A stretch of 64,000 nt of DNA from Acinetobacter sp. Ac_5812 (GTDB lineage Bacteria; Pseudomonadota; Gammaproteobacteria; Pseudomonadales; Moraxellaceae), in the NCBI RefSeq assembly GCF_013072695.1, contig NZ_LXUK01000009.1, positions 1 to 64,000 of the forward strand. The letters are read 5' to 3'. Positions 63,497 to 64,000 of this stretch are shown here, piece after piece. The notes under the pieces were generated by a model. That model searched no databases. It saw only the letters and a program-made list of their open reading frames with translations, and had not been told where the DNA came from. A program made the translations under genes and the position numbers. The first letter of the stretch is position 1. Every line of letters starts with the position of its first letter.

Positions 63497-63563
63497 ATAC
63501 CTTTAAGATATATAAAAATATAAATTCAGTCTTAGACACAGTTTACTCATTCTTTTAAGGTAT
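63497..63563. promoter_or_regulatory. Candidate BenM binding sites in the benM-benA gap
   Basis: ATAC-CTTTAAG-ATAT (63497-63511) and ATTC-TTTTAAG-GTAT (63549-63563) resemble the ATAC-N7-GTAT and ATTC-N7-GTAT sites of BenM in A. baylyi. They are 52 bp apart. Confidence 0.6.
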
Positions 63564-63725
63564 AGACAAGAGATAAACCGATGAAGTTATGAATCGCTTC
63601 CGCTAGATTCCAGCTGCCCATATTCATCCTTATCGGTTCAAGCCATCACACAACATATTAGGATATCGAGACGCTTTAAGCGTAACTCGATGACTTCCAC
63701 AGATTTGGAAAGTCGGAGAACGGAC

Positions 63726-64000
63726 ATGCCACGTATTCCTGTAATCAATACCAGCCATCTTGACCGCATTGATGAATTACTGGTCGATAATATCGACACG
63801 GGTGAATTTAAACTGCATCGCTCAGTGTTTACCGATCAAGCTTTATTCGACCTCGAAATGAAATATATTTTCGAAGGCAATTGGGTTTATTTGGCCCACG
63901 AAAGTCAAATTCCCAATAATAATGATTTCTATACCACCCATATCGGACGTCAACCCATCATCATCGCCCGCAATCGTAATGGCGAATTGAATGCCATGAT
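63726..64000 (+). CDS. benA: Benzoate 1,2-dioxygenase large subunit BenA, 3' end beyond window
   Basis: BenA is the catalytic subunit of the Rieske oxygenase that starts aerobic benzoate breakdown. The visible 91 codons read [20 protein letters not shown], then [20 protein letters not shown] and [13 protein letters not shown], the standard start before the Rieske cluster. A GGAGAAC ribosome site lies 7 bases before the ATG. The Rieske CxH and C-x2-H motifs would follow beyond the edge. Confidence 0.95.
   Translation, partial: MPRIPVINTSHLDRIDELLVDNIDTGEFKLHRSVFTDQALFDLEMKYIFEGNWVYLAHESQIPNNNDFYTTHIGRQPIIIARNRNGELNAM

Overview
The window is chromosomal DNA of a low-GC gammaproteobacterium, almost certainly an Acinetobacter. 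The main reasons are a divergent benM/benA pair at the right end, the run ispE, three tRNA-Gln, prs, rplY, pth, a bioA-bioF-bioC-bioD operon, and the overall protein style. I see no insertion sequence, rRNA or CRISPR array.

Region 1 (1-8.2 kb) is one arm of a prophage. A leftward early operon (a Cro-like protein, a ribbon-helix-helix-like protein, two small proteins, a PP-loop/PAPS-reductase-like protein and a Cys-rich protein cut by the window edge) diverges from a CI/LexA-type repressor. A rightward operon follows: two hypotheticals, an ERF recombinase, a 437-aa hypothetical, three small ORFs, an HNH endonuclease, a Fis-type HTH protein and an AlpA-like protein. Shared TTTAGT-N4-ACTAAA operators lie on both sides of the repressor. 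No integrase is seen in this arm.

Region 2 (8.2-33.2 kb) is core genome: smpB, a flavodoxin, pgeF, rluD, bamD, dnaG, hemA, a TPR protein, lolB, ispE, three tRNA-Gln(UUG), prs, rplY, pth, panD, a cyclic-nucleotide-domain patatin, ribB behind an FMN riboswitch, a HAD phosphatase, thiD, a Kbp-like LysM protein, the DUF177-rpmF-fabD-fabG-acpP lipid cluster, an EpmC-like protein and yciO.

Region 3 (33.2-36.6 kb) is a small AT-rich accessory insert. It carries an EamA exporter and a gene that, after removing one G from a five-G run, encodes an intact BesD-type Fe/2-oxoglutarate amino-acid halogenase (HxG motif). A diverged copy of the last ~100 bp of yciO sits at its far end, which marks the insert as a recombination event. 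Two paralogous small membrane-anchored proteins follow.

Region 4 (36.6-55.6 kb) holds a GNAT acetyltransferase, scpA-scpB, rluB and a six-gene leftward peptide-uptake operon (two solute-binding proteins, an exported M3 peptidase, YejB, YejE, YejF). Divergent from it is a TonB-dependent receptor with its own tonB-exbB-exbD-exbD. A textbook sigma-54 promoter precedes the receptor. Together these could form an outer-to-inner-membrane peptide import system.

Region 5 (55.6-64 kb) contains a secreted hypothetical, the bioA-F-C-D operon bracketed by two inverted copies of a hairpin-bearing repeat, a BioH-like esterase, a DUF6176-like protein, an exported one-Cys peroxiredoxin, and benM divergent from benA (cut by the window edge).
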